This document shows positions 19,578 to 28,188 of a DNA stretch of 64,000 bases, piece after piece. Below the pieces are notes generated by a model. That model was not told the DNA's origin and ran no database searches. It worked only from the letters and a program-made list of their open reading frames with translations. Every line of letters starts with the position of its first letter. The stretch's first letter is position 1. Source of the DNA: Flavobacteriales bacterium (GTDB taxonomy: Bacteria; Bacteroidota; Bacteroidia; Flavobacteriales; TMED113). The stretch lies in the NCBI GenBank assembly GCA_002714185.1, contig PAWM01000017.1, positions 36,183 through 100,182 on the forward strand. The letters run 5' to 3'. A program made the position numbers and the translations under genes.

Positions 19578-20252
19578 TTATTTATTTATTAATGAATCAC
19601 TTTGCATATAATTGATTCTTTCCAATTCATTTCCTAATTCATCGTAAAATATCCAAATAGAATCCTTAATTCCCATATTATACCTTCCAAAAGACTCTAG
19701 AATACCACTGTCATCATAATAATATGATGCAAAACCATTTAATTGATTCTTACTATATGAAGACTTCATGTTTAATATACCAGATTGATAAAATATTTCA
19801 ACTTCACCTTCTTTAGAATCGTTGATGTAATTATATTTTTCTGCAACCTGTCCATTGTCATAATAATAAATGCATTCTCCAAATAGTTTATCATTTAAAT
19901 AGTTTACAAGATTAATTTTTTCTCCATTACTATTATAATAACTCCAAAGTCCTTCTTTCTTTTTATTTACATATTCACCTTCCGCTTTTAAATTTCCATT
20001 TGAATAATACAATTTAGCTTGACTTTTTTCTCCATCTACAATATAATTTAATCTAATAACTAAATTTCCACTATAATCAAAATAATTGAATACACTTGTT
20101 TCTTTTCCATTAATAAACACACCTTTATATTTAATTTTACCATTTTCATGATAACCAGTCCAATTACCATGCCTGTAGCCATTGTCATCAAATAAATTCT
20201 GAGACAGTGCTAATGAAGAATAAAACAATACTATTAAAATAAATCTTTCCAT
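19578..20252 (-). CDS. Exported MORN-repeat (YwqK-type) protein
   Basis: A 224-residue protein with a signal peptide (MERFILIVLFYSSLALSQ) followed by a tandem series of MORN-variant repeats of about 23 residues, each with a core like GNWTGYHENGKIKYKGVFINGK, for example YYSNGNLKAEGEYVNKKKEGLW and YYDNGQVAEKYNYINDSKEGEV. Databases often call such proteins toxin-antitoxin system YwqK family antitoxin, but there is no toxin gene here and the protein is exported, so that label is misleading. Function unknown; envelope or surface attachment is plausible. I use the ATG at 20252, directly before the signal peptide and just past the upstream gene's stop. Confidence 0.85.
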   Translation of the reverse strand: MERFILIVLFYSSLALSQNLFDDNGYRHGNWTGYHENGKIKYKGVFINGKETSVFNYFDYSGNLVIRLNYIVDGEKSQAKLYYSNGNLKAEGEYVNKKKEGLWSYYNSNGEKINLVNYLNDKLFGECIYYYDNGQVAEKYNYINDSKEGEVEIFYQSGILNMKSSYSKNQLNGFASYYYDDSGILESFGRYNMGIKDSIWIFYDELGNELERINYMQSDSLINK

Positions 20253-20256
20253 ATTT

Positions 20257-21405
20257 TTAAAGTTTATATAGAGAGTCAAATGTTTTAGCTAAATTTTTCC
20301 AGCTATAATTGTCTTTTTTTTTCTTTATTGAATCTGAAAAAGGTTTCTCTCTATTATGTAAATAAAAATCTTCAATTGCAGAAGAAATTGCTTTTGGATT
20401 AGGACTAACCAAATAACCATTTTTTTTATGATCAACATATTCCGCCAACCCTCCTACATTGGTTAATAAGAGAGGTCTATTGAAGTTATAAGCAATCATT
20501 GAGACGCCGCTTTGAGTGGCAGCAAGATAGGGCTGGACAACCATATCTGATGCACAAAAATAATTTACAACATCATTGTTGTTAATATAAAAGTCATGTA
20601 AAACTACTCTATCTGAAATACCTAAATTATTGATTTTCTCACAATACTTTTCTTTTGAATCATAAAACTCACCTGCAATAATTAATTTCACATCAAGTTT
20701 TGATATATTTTTCTCAGCTAGTGCATCCAACAAAATTAATAAGCCCTTATAGTTTCTAATTAACCCAAAAAATAAAATGTATTTACTTTCATTATTATTT
20801 AATGTAGTATTTGAGAGACCAAGATTTTTTCTTGCATCAATTTTTGGAATACTCTTTCCAAAATTATTATAAATAGGATGTGGGCACACTAAAATATTTT
20901 TCAATGTATGATTATATTTTAATAAATCACATTTTACAGATTTAGACATAACAACAAATGCATCACATGATTTTATAAAATAAGATGTCAGAAACTTTTG
21001 AAGAGGTATTGACTCATGAGGATTAATATTGTCAATCCATGCAATAATAAATATTGATTTTTTCCTAATTAATTTTGCTATTAAACTTAAGCAAACAGCA
21101 AAGTACGGGTGCCAGTACCTAATTATCACATAATTTGGTTTTTCATTAATAACCCAATAAGCTGTTTTTAACCAAGAAAAGGGGTTTAATGTATTAATTA
21201 AATTAAATGTTGATGAAGAAGAACTAGAAATTGAATCTACAGTTTGTTGTTTACCTGGGAAAAGGAATTTAGGATATTGCAAACTATATGAAACAATTTT
21301 TGAATTTTGGTGGTTTTCTTCAAAATAATTTTGCAATGCATGATTGCTTTCAGATATACCGCCTCTAAGAGGGTATGAAGGTCCTATGATTATTCTTTTT
21401 AACAA
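20257..21405 (-). CDS. GT4-family glycosyltransferase
   Basis: A 382-residue GT-B fold glycosyltransferase. The N-terminal domain begins IIIGPSYPLRGGISE; the C-terminal nucleotide-sugar domain starts near residue 205 with YILFFGLIRNYKGL, followed by KLIIAGEF and the E-containing loop QSGVSMIAYNFNRPLLLTNVGGLAEYV typical of GT4 enzymes. The donor and acceptor cannot be read from the sequence. It is separated by only one base from the upstream GT2 gene, so the two probably act on the same envelope glycan or glycolipid. A signal peptide and membrane segments are absent, so it is cytosolic or peripherally attached. Confidence 0.9.
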   Translation of the reverse strand: MLKRIIIGPSYPLRGGISESNHALQNYFEENHQNSKIVSYSLQYPKFLFPGKQQTVDSISSSSSSTFNLINTLNPFSWLKTAYWVINEKPNYVIIRYWHPYFAVCLSLIAKLIRKKSIFIIAWIDNINPHESIPLQKFLTSYFIKSCDAFVVMSKSVKCDLLKYNHTLKNILVCPHPIYNNFGKSIPKIDARKNLGLSNTTLNNNESKYILFFGLIRNYKGLLILLDALAEKNISKLDVKLIIAGEFYDSKEKYCEKINNLGISDRVVLHDFYINNNDVVNYFCASDMVVQPYLAATQSGVSMIAYNFNRPLLLTNVGGLAEYVDHKKNGYLVSPNPKAISSAIEDFYLHNREKPFSDSIKKKKDNYSWKNLAKTFDSLYKL

Positions 21406-21406
21406 A

Positions 21407-22333
21407 TTAAAATCCTATTTTTTTACTAATTTTTTCTATATGGCTAATTGGTTTATTTCGAATAATTAATTCACCTAAAAATCCAGCCAAGAACATCTGT
21501 GTACCAATAATCATACATAACATAGCTAAATAAAACAAAGGCCGATCTGTCATATTAAATTGATATAAAATAAATTTAGCATAAGTTAAATAACCTGCAA
21601 TCAAAAAACCGATAATGAAAAATAAAATACCAAGTAAACCAAATAAATGCATAGGAGTTTTTCCAAATTTATGTAAAAAAGAAATAGAGATTAAATCCAA
21701 TAATCCATTTGAAAAACGATTCCATCCACCATATTTAGTTTTTCCAAATTCTCTTTTTCTATGATTTATAACTTTTTCTCCTATTTTATTATAACCTGCA
21801 TTTTTAGCTAATAATGGAATATACCTATGCATTTCTCCCGATAGTCTAACATCTTTAACTACATCTATTGAATATGCCTTTAAACCACAATTAAAATCAT
21901 GCAAATTAATGCCAGACATAATTCTAGTTGCCCAATTATATAGCTTAGTTGGAATAGTTTTAGAAATAGGATCCAATCTTTTTTTCTTCCAACCAGATAC
22001 TATATCATAATGATCATTTACAATCATACTATATAGAACAGGAATTTCTTTTGGATCATCTTGTAAATCTGAATCCATAGTCACCACAACACTACCACTA
22101 GCATAAAAAAAACCTACATCTAAAGCCGCTGATTTACCTAAGTTTTTTTTAAATCTTAAAGCTTTAACAGAATTTAGTTCACATATGATATTCCAAGATT
22201 CGTCGGTGCTCCCATCATCTATTAATATTATTTCATAATTATAATTCGTATTTAATTCTTGATGTATTTCATTAACAAGAATTTTTATTGAATCAGACTC
22301 ATTGTAAACCGGTAAAATAATAGATAAATCCAT
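21407..22333 (-). CDS. GT2-family membrane glycosyltransferase (GtrB/DPM1-like)
   Basis: A 308-residue inverting GT-A glycosyltransferase with a C-terminal membrane domain. MDLSIILPVYNE opens the fold; IILIDDGSTDESW and TMDSDLQDDP (the DxD metal and nucleotide site) follow, then NHRKREFGKTKYGGWNRF, typical of the ArnC/GtrB/dolichyl-phosphate mannose synthase group. Two hydrophobic helices lie at about residues 228-250 and 267-290. Such enzymes transfer a sugar to undecaprenyl phosphate for use on the outer side of the membrane. It sits 3 bases downstream of the DUF4199 gene and 1 base from the GT4 gene in one minus-strand operon. Confidence 0.92.
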   Translation of the reverse strand: MDLSIILPVYNESDSIKILVNEIHQELNTNYNYEIILIDDGSTDESWNIICELNSVKALRFKKNLGKSAALDVGFFYASGSVVVTMDSDLQDDPKEIPVLYSMIVNDHYDIVSGWKKKRLDPISKTIPTKLYNWATRIMSGINLHDFNCGLKAYSIDVVKDVRLSGEMHRYIPLLAKNAGYNKIGEKVINHRKREFGKTKYGGWNRFSNGLLDLISISFLHKFGKTPMHLFGLLGILFFIIGFLIAGYLTYAKFILYQFNMTDRPLFYLAMLCMIIGTQMFLAGFLGELIIRNKPISHIEKISKKIGF

Positions 22334-22336
22334 AAA

Positions 22337-22813
22337 TTATTTTATAATTTGTTTCAACAAAGATATTAGTGCTGAGTAAAGTACGCAAGGTATTAGCCAA
22401 AATACATAAGAATTTAATTGTGATTTAATAGAAAATGAATGTAAAAAATACTGATTATTATAATTATTATTAAAATCAAAAAAAGCACTTGGTAATAAAC
22501 CGTACACACCAACTATATTATTTGCTAAATTATTATATAAAAGAAAAGTGAAACATGAATATAGTAAAGAAGCAACAGACAATACTAAAAAAACTATAGA
22601 GAAATACTCTTTGTATGTAAAACTATTATTATAGTTTATAAATAACATCAAAACAGGAAACATTAAAAAAATCACCACAAAAATAGTTGAATGATATGTA
22701 GAATTAAATAACATGTCTGGATAAAAAAAGTAACAAATAACAGTTAATATACACAAAAGAATTCCTAAAAAGAATCCGTGAATTAAGGCATATTTTTTAT
22801 GTATTGGTAACAT
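22337..22813 (-). CDS. DUF4199-family membrane protein
   Basis: A 158-residue protein with four hydrophobic segments (about residues 11-31, 41-60, 70-95 and 130-152) and little else. The layout, with YALIHGFFLGILL in the first helix and FTYKEYF between helices 2 and 3, matches DUF4199 proteins, which in Bacteroidota very often precede a GT2 glycosyltransferase, as here. Function unknown; co-occurrence suggests a role with lipid-linked sugar transfer. It is the first gene of the minus-strand run down to the nitronate monooxygenase-like gene. Its start lies about 50 bases from the divergent SRP RNA. Confidence 0.82.
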   Translation of the reverse strand: MLPIHKKYALIHGFFLGILLCILTVICYFFYPDMLFNSTYHSTIFVVIFLMFPVLMLFINYNNSFTYKEYFSIVFLVLSVASLLYSCFTFLLYNNLANNIVGVYGLLPSAFFDFNNNYNNQYFLHSFSIKSQLNSYVFWLIPCVLYSALISLLKQIIK

Positions 22814-22851
22814 TTTAGCTGTAAATATAAAAGTAAATTATAAAATAATTT

Positions 22852-22859
22852 TATTTTTG
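22852..22859 (+). promoter_or_regulatory. -7 promoter element for the SRP RNA gene
   Basis: TATTTTTG matches TAnnTTTG and ends 5 bases before the predicted RNA 5' end (22864), the right distance for initiation at the GGGCAAG start. No -33 TTG is visible at the usual spacing. Confidence 0.6.
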
Positions 22860-22863
22860 CAAT

Positions 22864-22962
22864 GGGCAAGTCTTACACAACCAGCTCCTACTGAACCTCC
22901 CCAGGGTCGGAAGACAGCAAGGATAAGGTGGTCGTAGCGGTGTGATGTAAGTAGCTTGCCTT
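22864..22962 (+). ncRNA. ffs: Signal recognition particle RNA, small bacterial type (4.5S-like)
   Basis: The RNA component of SRP, which with Ffh targets nascent membrane proteins to the Sec machinery. The conserved domain IV is seen in CCCCAGGGTCGGAAGACAG (about 22898-22916), with the GGAA tetraloop and the asymmetric/symmetric loop bases expected for Ffh binding. The ends pair: GGCAAG at 22865-22870 with CTTGCC at 22955-22960, directly followed by nine T residues, so the closing stem and T tract may also act as the terminator. About 97-99 nt is the normal size for the short bacterial SRP RNA. Confidence 0.93.
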
Positions 22963-22971
22963 TTTTTTTGC

Positions 22972-23004
22972 AAAAAAAAACAGGATTCTATCCTGCTTTT
23001 TTTT
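22972..23004. terminator. Bidirectional intrinsic terminator between ffs and the DUF3276 gene
   Basis: A perfect 6-bp hairpin CAGGAT/ATCCTG with loop TCT (22981-22995) is flanked by nine A residues on the left (22972-22980) and, after one C, by eight T residues on the right (22997-23004). Read from either strand this is a stem followed by a U tract. It should terminate the minus-strand DUF3276 transcript and back up the SRP RNA terminator on the plus strand. Confidence 0.85.
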
Positions 23005-23026
23005 ATTTAAAAAAAATAATTTAAAA

Positions 23027-23398
23027 TTATATATCTTCAAATTTAAGATCTGAAAAATTTTCTGTATCCTTTGAGTCTTCAGAGATATCATTATTAGATG
23101 ATTCTGAACTACTATTGTCAGAATTAGTAATAACATCTCTGCCTTTTTTATCAAAAATAAAATCTGCTACTTCCTTGAAGCTAGCTGCAAATTCATCAAA
23201 ATCTTCTTTGTATAAATAAATTTTATGTTTTTTATAATGAGCAGAACCATCATCATTACTAAACTTTTTACTATCAGTAATTGTCATATAATAATCTTCA
23301 GCTCTAGTAGATCTTACATCAAAAAAATATGTTCTTCTACCTGCTCGAACAGACTTTGAAAAAATCTCTTCTCTATCATAATTTTCTTTTCCTTCCAT
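23027..23398 (-). CDS. DUF3276 / PUR-alpha-like nucleic-acid-binding protein
   Basis: A 123-residue protein. The first ~85 residues form a PUR repeat-like domain (EEIFSKSVRAGRRTYFFDVR, YYMTITDSKK, IYLYKEDFDEF) and the tail is acidic and serine-rich, with no fixed structure expected. DUF3276 proteins are common and highly conserved in Bacteroidota, and related bacterial PUR proteins bind single-stranded DNA and RNA. The gene is alone, with its own well-formed promoter (23430-23459) and intrinsic terminator, consistent with a highly expressed nucleic-acid-binding protein. The target is unknown. Confidence 0.9.
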   Translation of the reverse strand: MEGKENYDREEIFSKSVRAGRRTYFFDVRSTRAEDYYMTITDSKKFSNDDGSAHYKKHKIYLYKEDFDEFAASFKEVADFIFDKKGRDVITNSDNSSSESSNNDISEDSKDTENFSDLKFEDI

Positions 23399-23429
23399 TT
23401 TAAATTATTGTTAGTTAATAGTTAATAAA

Positions 23430-23459
23430 CAAATCTATAAAAATATATTTATATTCAAA
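23430..23459 (-). promoter_or_regulatory. Complete Bacteroidota promoter for the DUF3276 gene
   Basis: On the minus strand the -33 box TTTG (23456-23459) is followed after 19 bases by the -7 box TAGATTTG (23430-23437). Both box sequences and their spacing agree with the Bacteroidota primary sigma consensus. Initiation would fall around 23425, giving a leader of about 25 bases. This is the best-formed promoter seen in the window. Confidence 0.75.
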
Positions 23460-23462
23460 GAT

Positions 23463-25236
23463 TTATTTTAAAAGCATTTGGTTAATAAATAATTTTTGAT
23501 ATTCACCAAACTCTTTAATTAAATCTAAGTGTGTGCCTTCTTGAATTATTTCACCTGATTTCAATACAAAAATTTGATTACATTGTGATAACAGTGACAA
23601 TCTGTTTGAAGTTAAAATAATAGTAATACCTCTTAGAGATTTTAAATAATTAATAATACGCAATTCTGTTTCAGAATCTACATTTGATAATGCATCATCT
23701 AAGACAAGGAACTCCGGCTCCCTTAAGAGAGCTCTAGCAAGTGCAATACGTTGCTTTTGTCCACCAGAAAGAGTTACCCCACCTTCTCCAATATGAGTGT
23801 CAAATCCCTGATTAAAAGATTTAATTTCTTCAAGTATAGAAACATTTTTTGAAATTTTAAGTAATTTTGATTCATCAACTGCATCAAGGCCAAATAAAAT
23901 ATTGTTTCTAATAGAATCAGAAAATAAAAATATATTTTGAGACACATAAGCAATATTATTTCTAAATTCATCCCAATTAAAATTATTTGAAGATTGATTG
24001 TCAAAAAAAAGACTTCCAGATGAAGGTGTAATTAATCCAGCTAAAATTTTAAGAATTGTACTTTTACCTGAACCTACATGTCCTACAAAACCCACTATAT
24101 TGTTTTTTTCTATATGAAAATTAATTGAATGAACTGCGACTTTATTTGAATTCGTATATCTATATGACACATCCACCATATCGATAGAGTTTTCAAATTT
24201 ATAAATTGAATTTTTATTTTTTGAAGAAAGATAATAAGTAGTGAAATCTTTTTTATTTAAAAACTCATTAATTCTAGTTTGTGATGCTGCAGCTCTTTGA
24301 ATAACCTCAGTAACCCATCCTATAGATGTAGCGGGCCAAGTTAACATATTAACATAAATAATAAATTCAGTTATTTCACCTACTGTAACTTTTCCTTCTG
24401 CAAGCAATAAACCCCCAAAATAAATAGTTAATAAAATACTAAAACCAACAAGAAATAAAACCAACGGAAAAAAAAATTGAATTTGTTTTTGATAAGGATA
24501 TATTTCTATTCATATAATCCGTAGAAATATCTTTAAAATCATTAATAATTTCATTTTCTTTCACAAATGACTTAACAAGTCTAATACCTGAAACAGCTTC
24601 TTGCACTGAGTTGGTTAATAAAGAGAGTTTATTTTGGACTATACCGCTTTTATAATTTATTCTATGACTAACTCTATAAATTAACAATGACAAAACCGGT
24701 AAAGGTATAAGAACAACCATTGTTAATTGTGGGCTTATTATTATCATTCTGTAAAGAATAAGAATAATTAAAGTTATTAAGTTCATACTATACATTAAGG
24801 CAGGTCCCAAATACATTCTAACTCTACTTACATCCTCAGTTATTCTATTTAATATATCACCGGAGTCAAATAATTTATAAAAATTCAATGACAAATTCTG
24901 ATAGTGAAGAAATATCTCATTTTTAATATCAAATTCTATATTCCTTGAAACAACTATAATATTTTGTCTCATATAAAACATAAATACACCTCTCATTAAT
25001 GCGAAAATAATCAACAATCCTGCATAAATTGCTAACAAATAATAGAGATGATCATAAGTTAATTCCTGATTCAATTTAGCTTTTTCAACCTCCTCTATAA
25101 TTAAATTAAATGACTTACCAATTAAATGAGCAGGAAAAAGAGCAGAAATATTTGCTACTATAACAAAAAAAAATCCCACAGCAATTTTAAAACTATATTT
25201 ATGTAAATATTTATTTAAGTATTTTAAACTTTTCAT
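23463..25236 (-). pseudogene. ABC exporter (MsbA-like half-transporter) with a homopolymer frameshift
   Basis: A fused membrane-plus-ATPase ABC exporter, probably for lipid or drug export. The N-terminal part (25236 down to about 24470) carries the membrane domain, and the C-terminal part continues in another frame to 23463 with Walker A GHVGSGKST, the signature LSGGQKQR, Walker B FLVLDDALS and a switch-region asparagine (LTSNRLS) where a histidine is usual. The frame changes at a run of nine A on the plus strand (24468-24476; T on the coding strand). With eight, the protein reads NSIFF-PLVLFLVG and is about 590 residues, a normal length. Without correction the first frame ends at 24439. It may be a sequencing error, a slippery or phase-variable tract, or a true mutation. 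Confidence 0.9.
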
Positions 25237-25271
25237 AAAAAAATAATTTTCAATTTATAAATAAAAAAGAT

Positions 25272-25279
25272 TACTTTTG
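25272..25279 (+). promoter_or_regulatory. Candidate -7 element for the Leu/Glu-type dehydrogenase gene
   Basis: TACTTTTG fits TAnnTTTG and lies 41 bases before the ATG at 25321. It is in the divergent gap shared with the ABC exporter, where the opposite-strand -7 motif lies only 8 bases downstream. No strong -33 box is visible. Confidence 0.5.
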
Positions 25280-25287
25280 TCCTGCAT

Positions 25288-25295
25288 CAAAAATA
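25288..25295 (-). promoter_or_regulatory. Candidate -7 element for the ABC exporter gene
   Basis: The minus strand reads TATTTTTG (TAnnTTTG). A minus-strand TTG at 25311-25313 lies 15 bases upstream, slightly too close for a canonical -33 box. It would give a leader of about 45 bases before the start at 25236. Confidence 0.45.
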
Positions 25296-25320
25296 ATAAA
25301 TTGTAAAACTCAAGCTAACT

Positions 25321-26406
25321 ATGAAAATATGTAATATTAAAGAAATTGCTGAAATAGATTCCAATGTGCTTGATTACATGAATAGAAAACAACATGAAAA
25401 AGTTGTTTACTGCTCAGATTCTTCAACAGGATTAAAAGCAATCATAGCAATTCATAATACTAATTTAGGTCCAGCATTAGGTGGTACCAGAATGTGGGCA
25501 TATAACAATATTAGCGAAGCCACCAAAGATGTACTCAGACTATCAAGGGGAATGACCTATAAAGCAGCTATCACAGGCCTGAATTTAGGTGGTGGCAAAG
25601 CAGTAATTATTGGGGATTCTAATAATAAAAATGATGCTATGATGAGATCTTTTGGAAAATTTGTGGAATCACAAAATGGTCAATATATTACTGCAGAGGA
25701 TGTAGGCATGAGTACTCATGATATGAAAGTGATTTTTGAAGAAACCAATCATGTAGTAGGAAAACCAATAGAGTTAGGAGGGAGTGGAGACCCATCCGTA
25801 GTTACAGCATATGGAGTATTAATGGGCATGAAAGGTAGTGCTAAATATAAATGGGGCAGCGACAAGTTAGAAAATAAAAAAGTACTAGTCCAAGGAGTTG
25901 GCAATGTGGGTGAAAATTTAATTCAATTGCTACTAAAAGAAAATGCTGACATATATATTAATGATGTTAATGAAGTAAAACTCAATAATATCAATAAAAA
26001 ATATAATGTTAAAATTATTGAAAAAAATATTTTTTCTTCAGACATTGATATTTACGCACCTTGTGCACTAGGAGGAACATTAAACGAAAAAACTATTCCT
26101 CAATTAAAATGTGCAATTGTAGCTGGTGCAGCTAATAATCAATTAGCAAAAGAATATATTCATGATGAAATGCTTAGGGAAAATAATATATTATATGCTC
26201 CTGACTTTCTAATCAATGCAGGTGGATTAATTAATGTTTATTCTGAATTAAAAGGCTTTTCAAATTCACAAGTCATGAAAAAAACAGAAAACATTTTTGA
26301 CACCACAATATCAATACTTAAAAAATCTGAAAAAGAAAATATATCTACTCAAAAAGCTGCATTAAAAATTGCAAAAGAAAAAGTTTTCAAAAAACATAAT
26401 GCATAA
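25321..26406 (+). CDS. Leu/Glu/Phe/Val-family amino acid dehydrogenase
   Basis: A 361-residue NAD(P)-dependent dehydrogenase of the leucine/phenylalanine/valine type. It has the dimerisation domain with NTNLGPALGGTRMW, the catalytic-lysine segments RGMTYKAAITGLNLGGGKAV, the Asp-containing TAEDVGMST, and a Rossmann domain with VLVQGVGNVGENL (GxGxxG form). Length and motifs match branched-chain amino acid dehydrogenases rather than the longer glutamate dehydrogenases. It interconverts branched-chain amino acids and keto acids, and thus may feed the propionyl/methylmalonyl pathway represented by the mutase in this window (inference). The nusB start follows immediately after its stop codon. Confidence 0.92.
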   Translation: MKICNIKEIAEIDSNVLDYMNRKQHEKVVYCSDSSTGLKAIIAIHNTNLGPALGGTRMWAYNNISEATKDVLRLSRGMTYKAAITGLNLGGGKAVIIGDSNNKNDAMMRSFGKFVESQNGQYITAEDVGMSTHDMKVIFEETNHVVGKPIELGGSGDPSVVTAYGVLMGMKGSAKYKWGSDKLENKKVLVQGVGNVGENLIQLLLKENADIYINDVNEVKLNNINKKYNVKIIEKNIFSSDIDIYAPCALGGTLNEKTIPQLKCAIVAGAANNQLAKEYIHDEMLRENNILYAPDFLINAGGLINVYSELKGFSNSQVMKKTENIFDTTISILKKSEKENISTQKAALKIAKEKVFKKHNA

Positions 26407-27300
26407 ATGCTACCTAGAAGACATATTAGAATTAAAGTTTTTCAATCACTTTATGCATATTCACAACAAAATCTGGATAAAAATTTTAGTATAGAAAAAG
26501 AATATCATAAAAATCTAGAAGGATATTTAAACAGTTATTTTTTTATAATTAATTTAATTAAACAGTTACACAATTTAGCCTTATCTGAAATAAAAATAAA
26601 TAAAAATAAATTTATTCCATCAAAAGCTGACCTAAATCCCAACATAAGATTTATTAATAATTTTATCTTTCAAAAAACTAAAAAAACACAAATACCACCA
26701 AATATTAATTTTGACAATGAAAAACTAAATATTGTTATAAAAAAAATCTTTACTTCTCTTAAAAAAACTAAATTCTACAATAATTACATGTTAAAAACAT
26801 CTATTCAAAAAGTAGAAGAAAAAAAAATCATATTTCATATACTAAAGAAGTATTTTATTAATAATGAAAAAATACATGATTTTATAGAAGACTACTCGAT
26901 TTACTGGAATGAAGATATGATGGTTGCATATAATATTTTTAAAGAAAAAATTAATCACAATCAAACACTTAACAGTATTAAAATATTTAGAAAAAAAGAA
27001 GACCAAATATTTGGAAAAAATCTTATAAACAAAACAATACAAGAAGAAAAAGCCACTAGTAAAATAATTCATAAAATTGCTAAAAATTGGGATGAAGAAA
27101 GAATTGCACTTACTGATTTAATTCTCATCAGAATGGCAATGATTGAAATAAGATATTTTATTGATATTCCAAATAATGTCACAATAGATGAATATATAGA
27201 AATTGCTAAGCAATACAGCACTCCTAAAAGCAAAGAATTTATCAATGGTATTCTCGATGTTTTTTCTAAAGATATTTTATCAAAAAAACTAACTGAATAA
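26407..27300 (+). CDS. nusB: Transcription antitermination factor NusB
   Basis: A 297-residue NusB protein with the long Bacteroidota architecture. MLPRRHIRIKVFQSLYAYSQ is the typical opening; the C-terminal all-helical NusB domain ends with RIALTDLILIRMAMIEIRYF and NVTIDEYIEIAKQYSTPKSKEFINGILD. NusB with S10 (NusE) promotes antitermination on rRNA operons. The central insertion (about residues 60-180) is longer than in proteobacterial NusB, as usual in this phylum. It follows the amino acid dehydrogenase without a gap and precedes the DUF1573-yajC-coaE group, a conserved order in Flavobacteriia. Confidence 0.95.
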   Translation: MLPRRHIRIKVFQSLYAYSQQNLDKNFSIEKEYHKNLEGYLNSYFFIINLIKQLHNLALSEIKINKNKFIPSKADLNPNIRFINNFIFQKTKKTQIPPNINFDNEKLNIVIKKIFTSLKKTKFYNNYMLKTSIQKVEEKKIIFHILKKYFINNEKIHDFIEDYSIYWNEDMMVAYNIFKEKINHNQTLNSIKIFRKKEDQIFGKNLINKTIQEEKATSKIIHKIAKNWDEERIALTDLILIRMAMIEIRYFIDIPNNVTIDEYIEIAKQYSTPKSKEFINGILDVFSKDILSKKLTE

Positions 27301-27312
27301 AAAGAATTTAAT

Positions 27313-27320
27313 TATTTTTG
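27313..27320 (+). promoter_or_regulatory. Candidate -7 element for DUF1573-yajC-coaE
   Basis: TATTTTTG matches TAnnTTTG in the 61-base gap after nusB. It would give a 5' leader of about 35-40 bases to the ATG at 27362. No -33 TTG at standard spacing. Confidence 0.5.
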
Positions 27321-27361
27321 AAAAAATATGCATTGAATAATCAATGAAAATTAAAATTAAT

Positions 27362-27847
27362 ATGAAAAATCAAATACTCTTGTCTATATCTGTTTTATTA
27401 TTATTGTTCAGTTGTCAAAATGCAACCAATAAAATCAATGAAACAGCTACTAATGACAAAAATACAGTTGAAACAACAACTGAGAATCCAATTAATGCAC
27501 AAATAATAGACAATTCAGGTGGTGCAAGTTTTAAATTCACTAATACAGGTGGTACTGTTTGGGATTTTGGCACCATACAACAAGGGGAATCACCTAAGTT
27601 TACTTTTAAATTTATTAATAATGGTAATGAACCAATGATTATTTCAAATGCAAAAGGAAGTTGCGGCTGCACAGTTCCACAGTGGCCAAAAGAACCTATA
27701 GCACCTGGTGCTGAAGGAGAAATAAGTGTTCAATTTAACTCTAAAGGAAAAAAAGGATCACAAAACAAAACAGTTACTCTAACAGCAAATACAACACCGC
27801 CAACAACCAAACTCAGAGTGACTGGGCAAATTGAAGTAACTGAATAA
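27362..27847 (+). CDS. DUF1573 lipoprotein
   Basis: A 161-residue predicted lipoprotein: MKNQILLSISVLLLLFSC with lipobox LFSC and Cys18, then a Thr/Asn-rich linker and a DUF1573 Ig-like domain (FTNTGGTVWDFGTIQQGE, FKFINNGNEPMIISNAKGSCGCT, WPKEPIAPGAEGEISVQFNSKGKKG). The GSCGCTVP motif is diagnostic. DUF1573 proteins are very frequent in Bacteroidota and are thought to be envelope proteins; the molecular role is unknown. An upstream ATG at 27344 is in frame, but the start at 27362 gives the proper lipoprotein signal. Three codon-lengths or less separate it from yajC. Confidence 0.9.
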   Translation: MKNQILLSISVLLLLFSCQNATNKINETATNDKNTVETTTENPINAQIIDNSGGASFKFTNTGGTVWDFGTIQQGESPKFTFKFINNGNEPMIISNAKGSCGCTVPQWPKEPIAPGAEGEISVQFNSKGKKGSQNKTVTLTANTTPPTTKLRVTGQIEVTE

Positions 27848-27849
27848 TA

Positions 27850-28155
27850 ATGCAACAACTTTTTATTATATTACAAAGTCCACCAAGCTCAGGTTTTGCT
27901 AGCTTCCTACCATTCATTTTAATTATGGTAGTCTTTTATTTTTTTATGATTAGACCTCAAATAAACAAACAACGTGCTGATCAAAAGTTTCAAACTGAAT
28001 TAAAAAAAGGAGACAAGATTGTCACTATTGGAGGAATATATGGTAAGATTATCGGTGTTAAAGAAGATAAAATTATATTAGAAATAAATGAAAACACTAA
28101 AATGACAATTGAAAGAAATTCAATTTCTAGAGAAAAATCTATGATAAGGTCATAA
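27850..28155 (+). CDS. yajC: Preprotein translocase subunit YajC
   Basis: A 101-residue protein with one N-terminal membrane helix (FLPFILIMVVFYFFMIRP) followed directly by the family hallmark IRPQINKQRADQKFQTELKKGDKIVTIGGIYGKI. YajC is the small partner of SecDF in the Sec translocon. It starts 2 bases after the DUF1573 stop, the conserved arrangement in Flavobacteriia. Confidence 0.95.
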   Translation: MQQLFIILQSPPSSGFASFLPFILIMVVFYFFMIRPQINKQRADQKFQTELKKGDKIVTIGGIYGKIIGVKEDKIILEINENTKMTIERNSISREKSMIRS

Positions 28156-28188
28156 ATCATGATAAACAAGTTTTTCTAAAACTTCACA

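Noticed and set aside
19578-20252. MORN protein as a YwqK antitoxin of a toxin-antitoxin pair
   Set aside because: It has a signal peptide, no toxin-like small gene is adjacent and the repeats are general MORN variants.
22888-23154. Minus-strand open frame of 88 codons across the SRP RNA and terminator
   Set aside because: It runs over the ffs RNA, the terminator hairpin and the C-terminal part of the DUF3276 gene in another frame, and has a low-complexity Lys/Phe-rich sequence.
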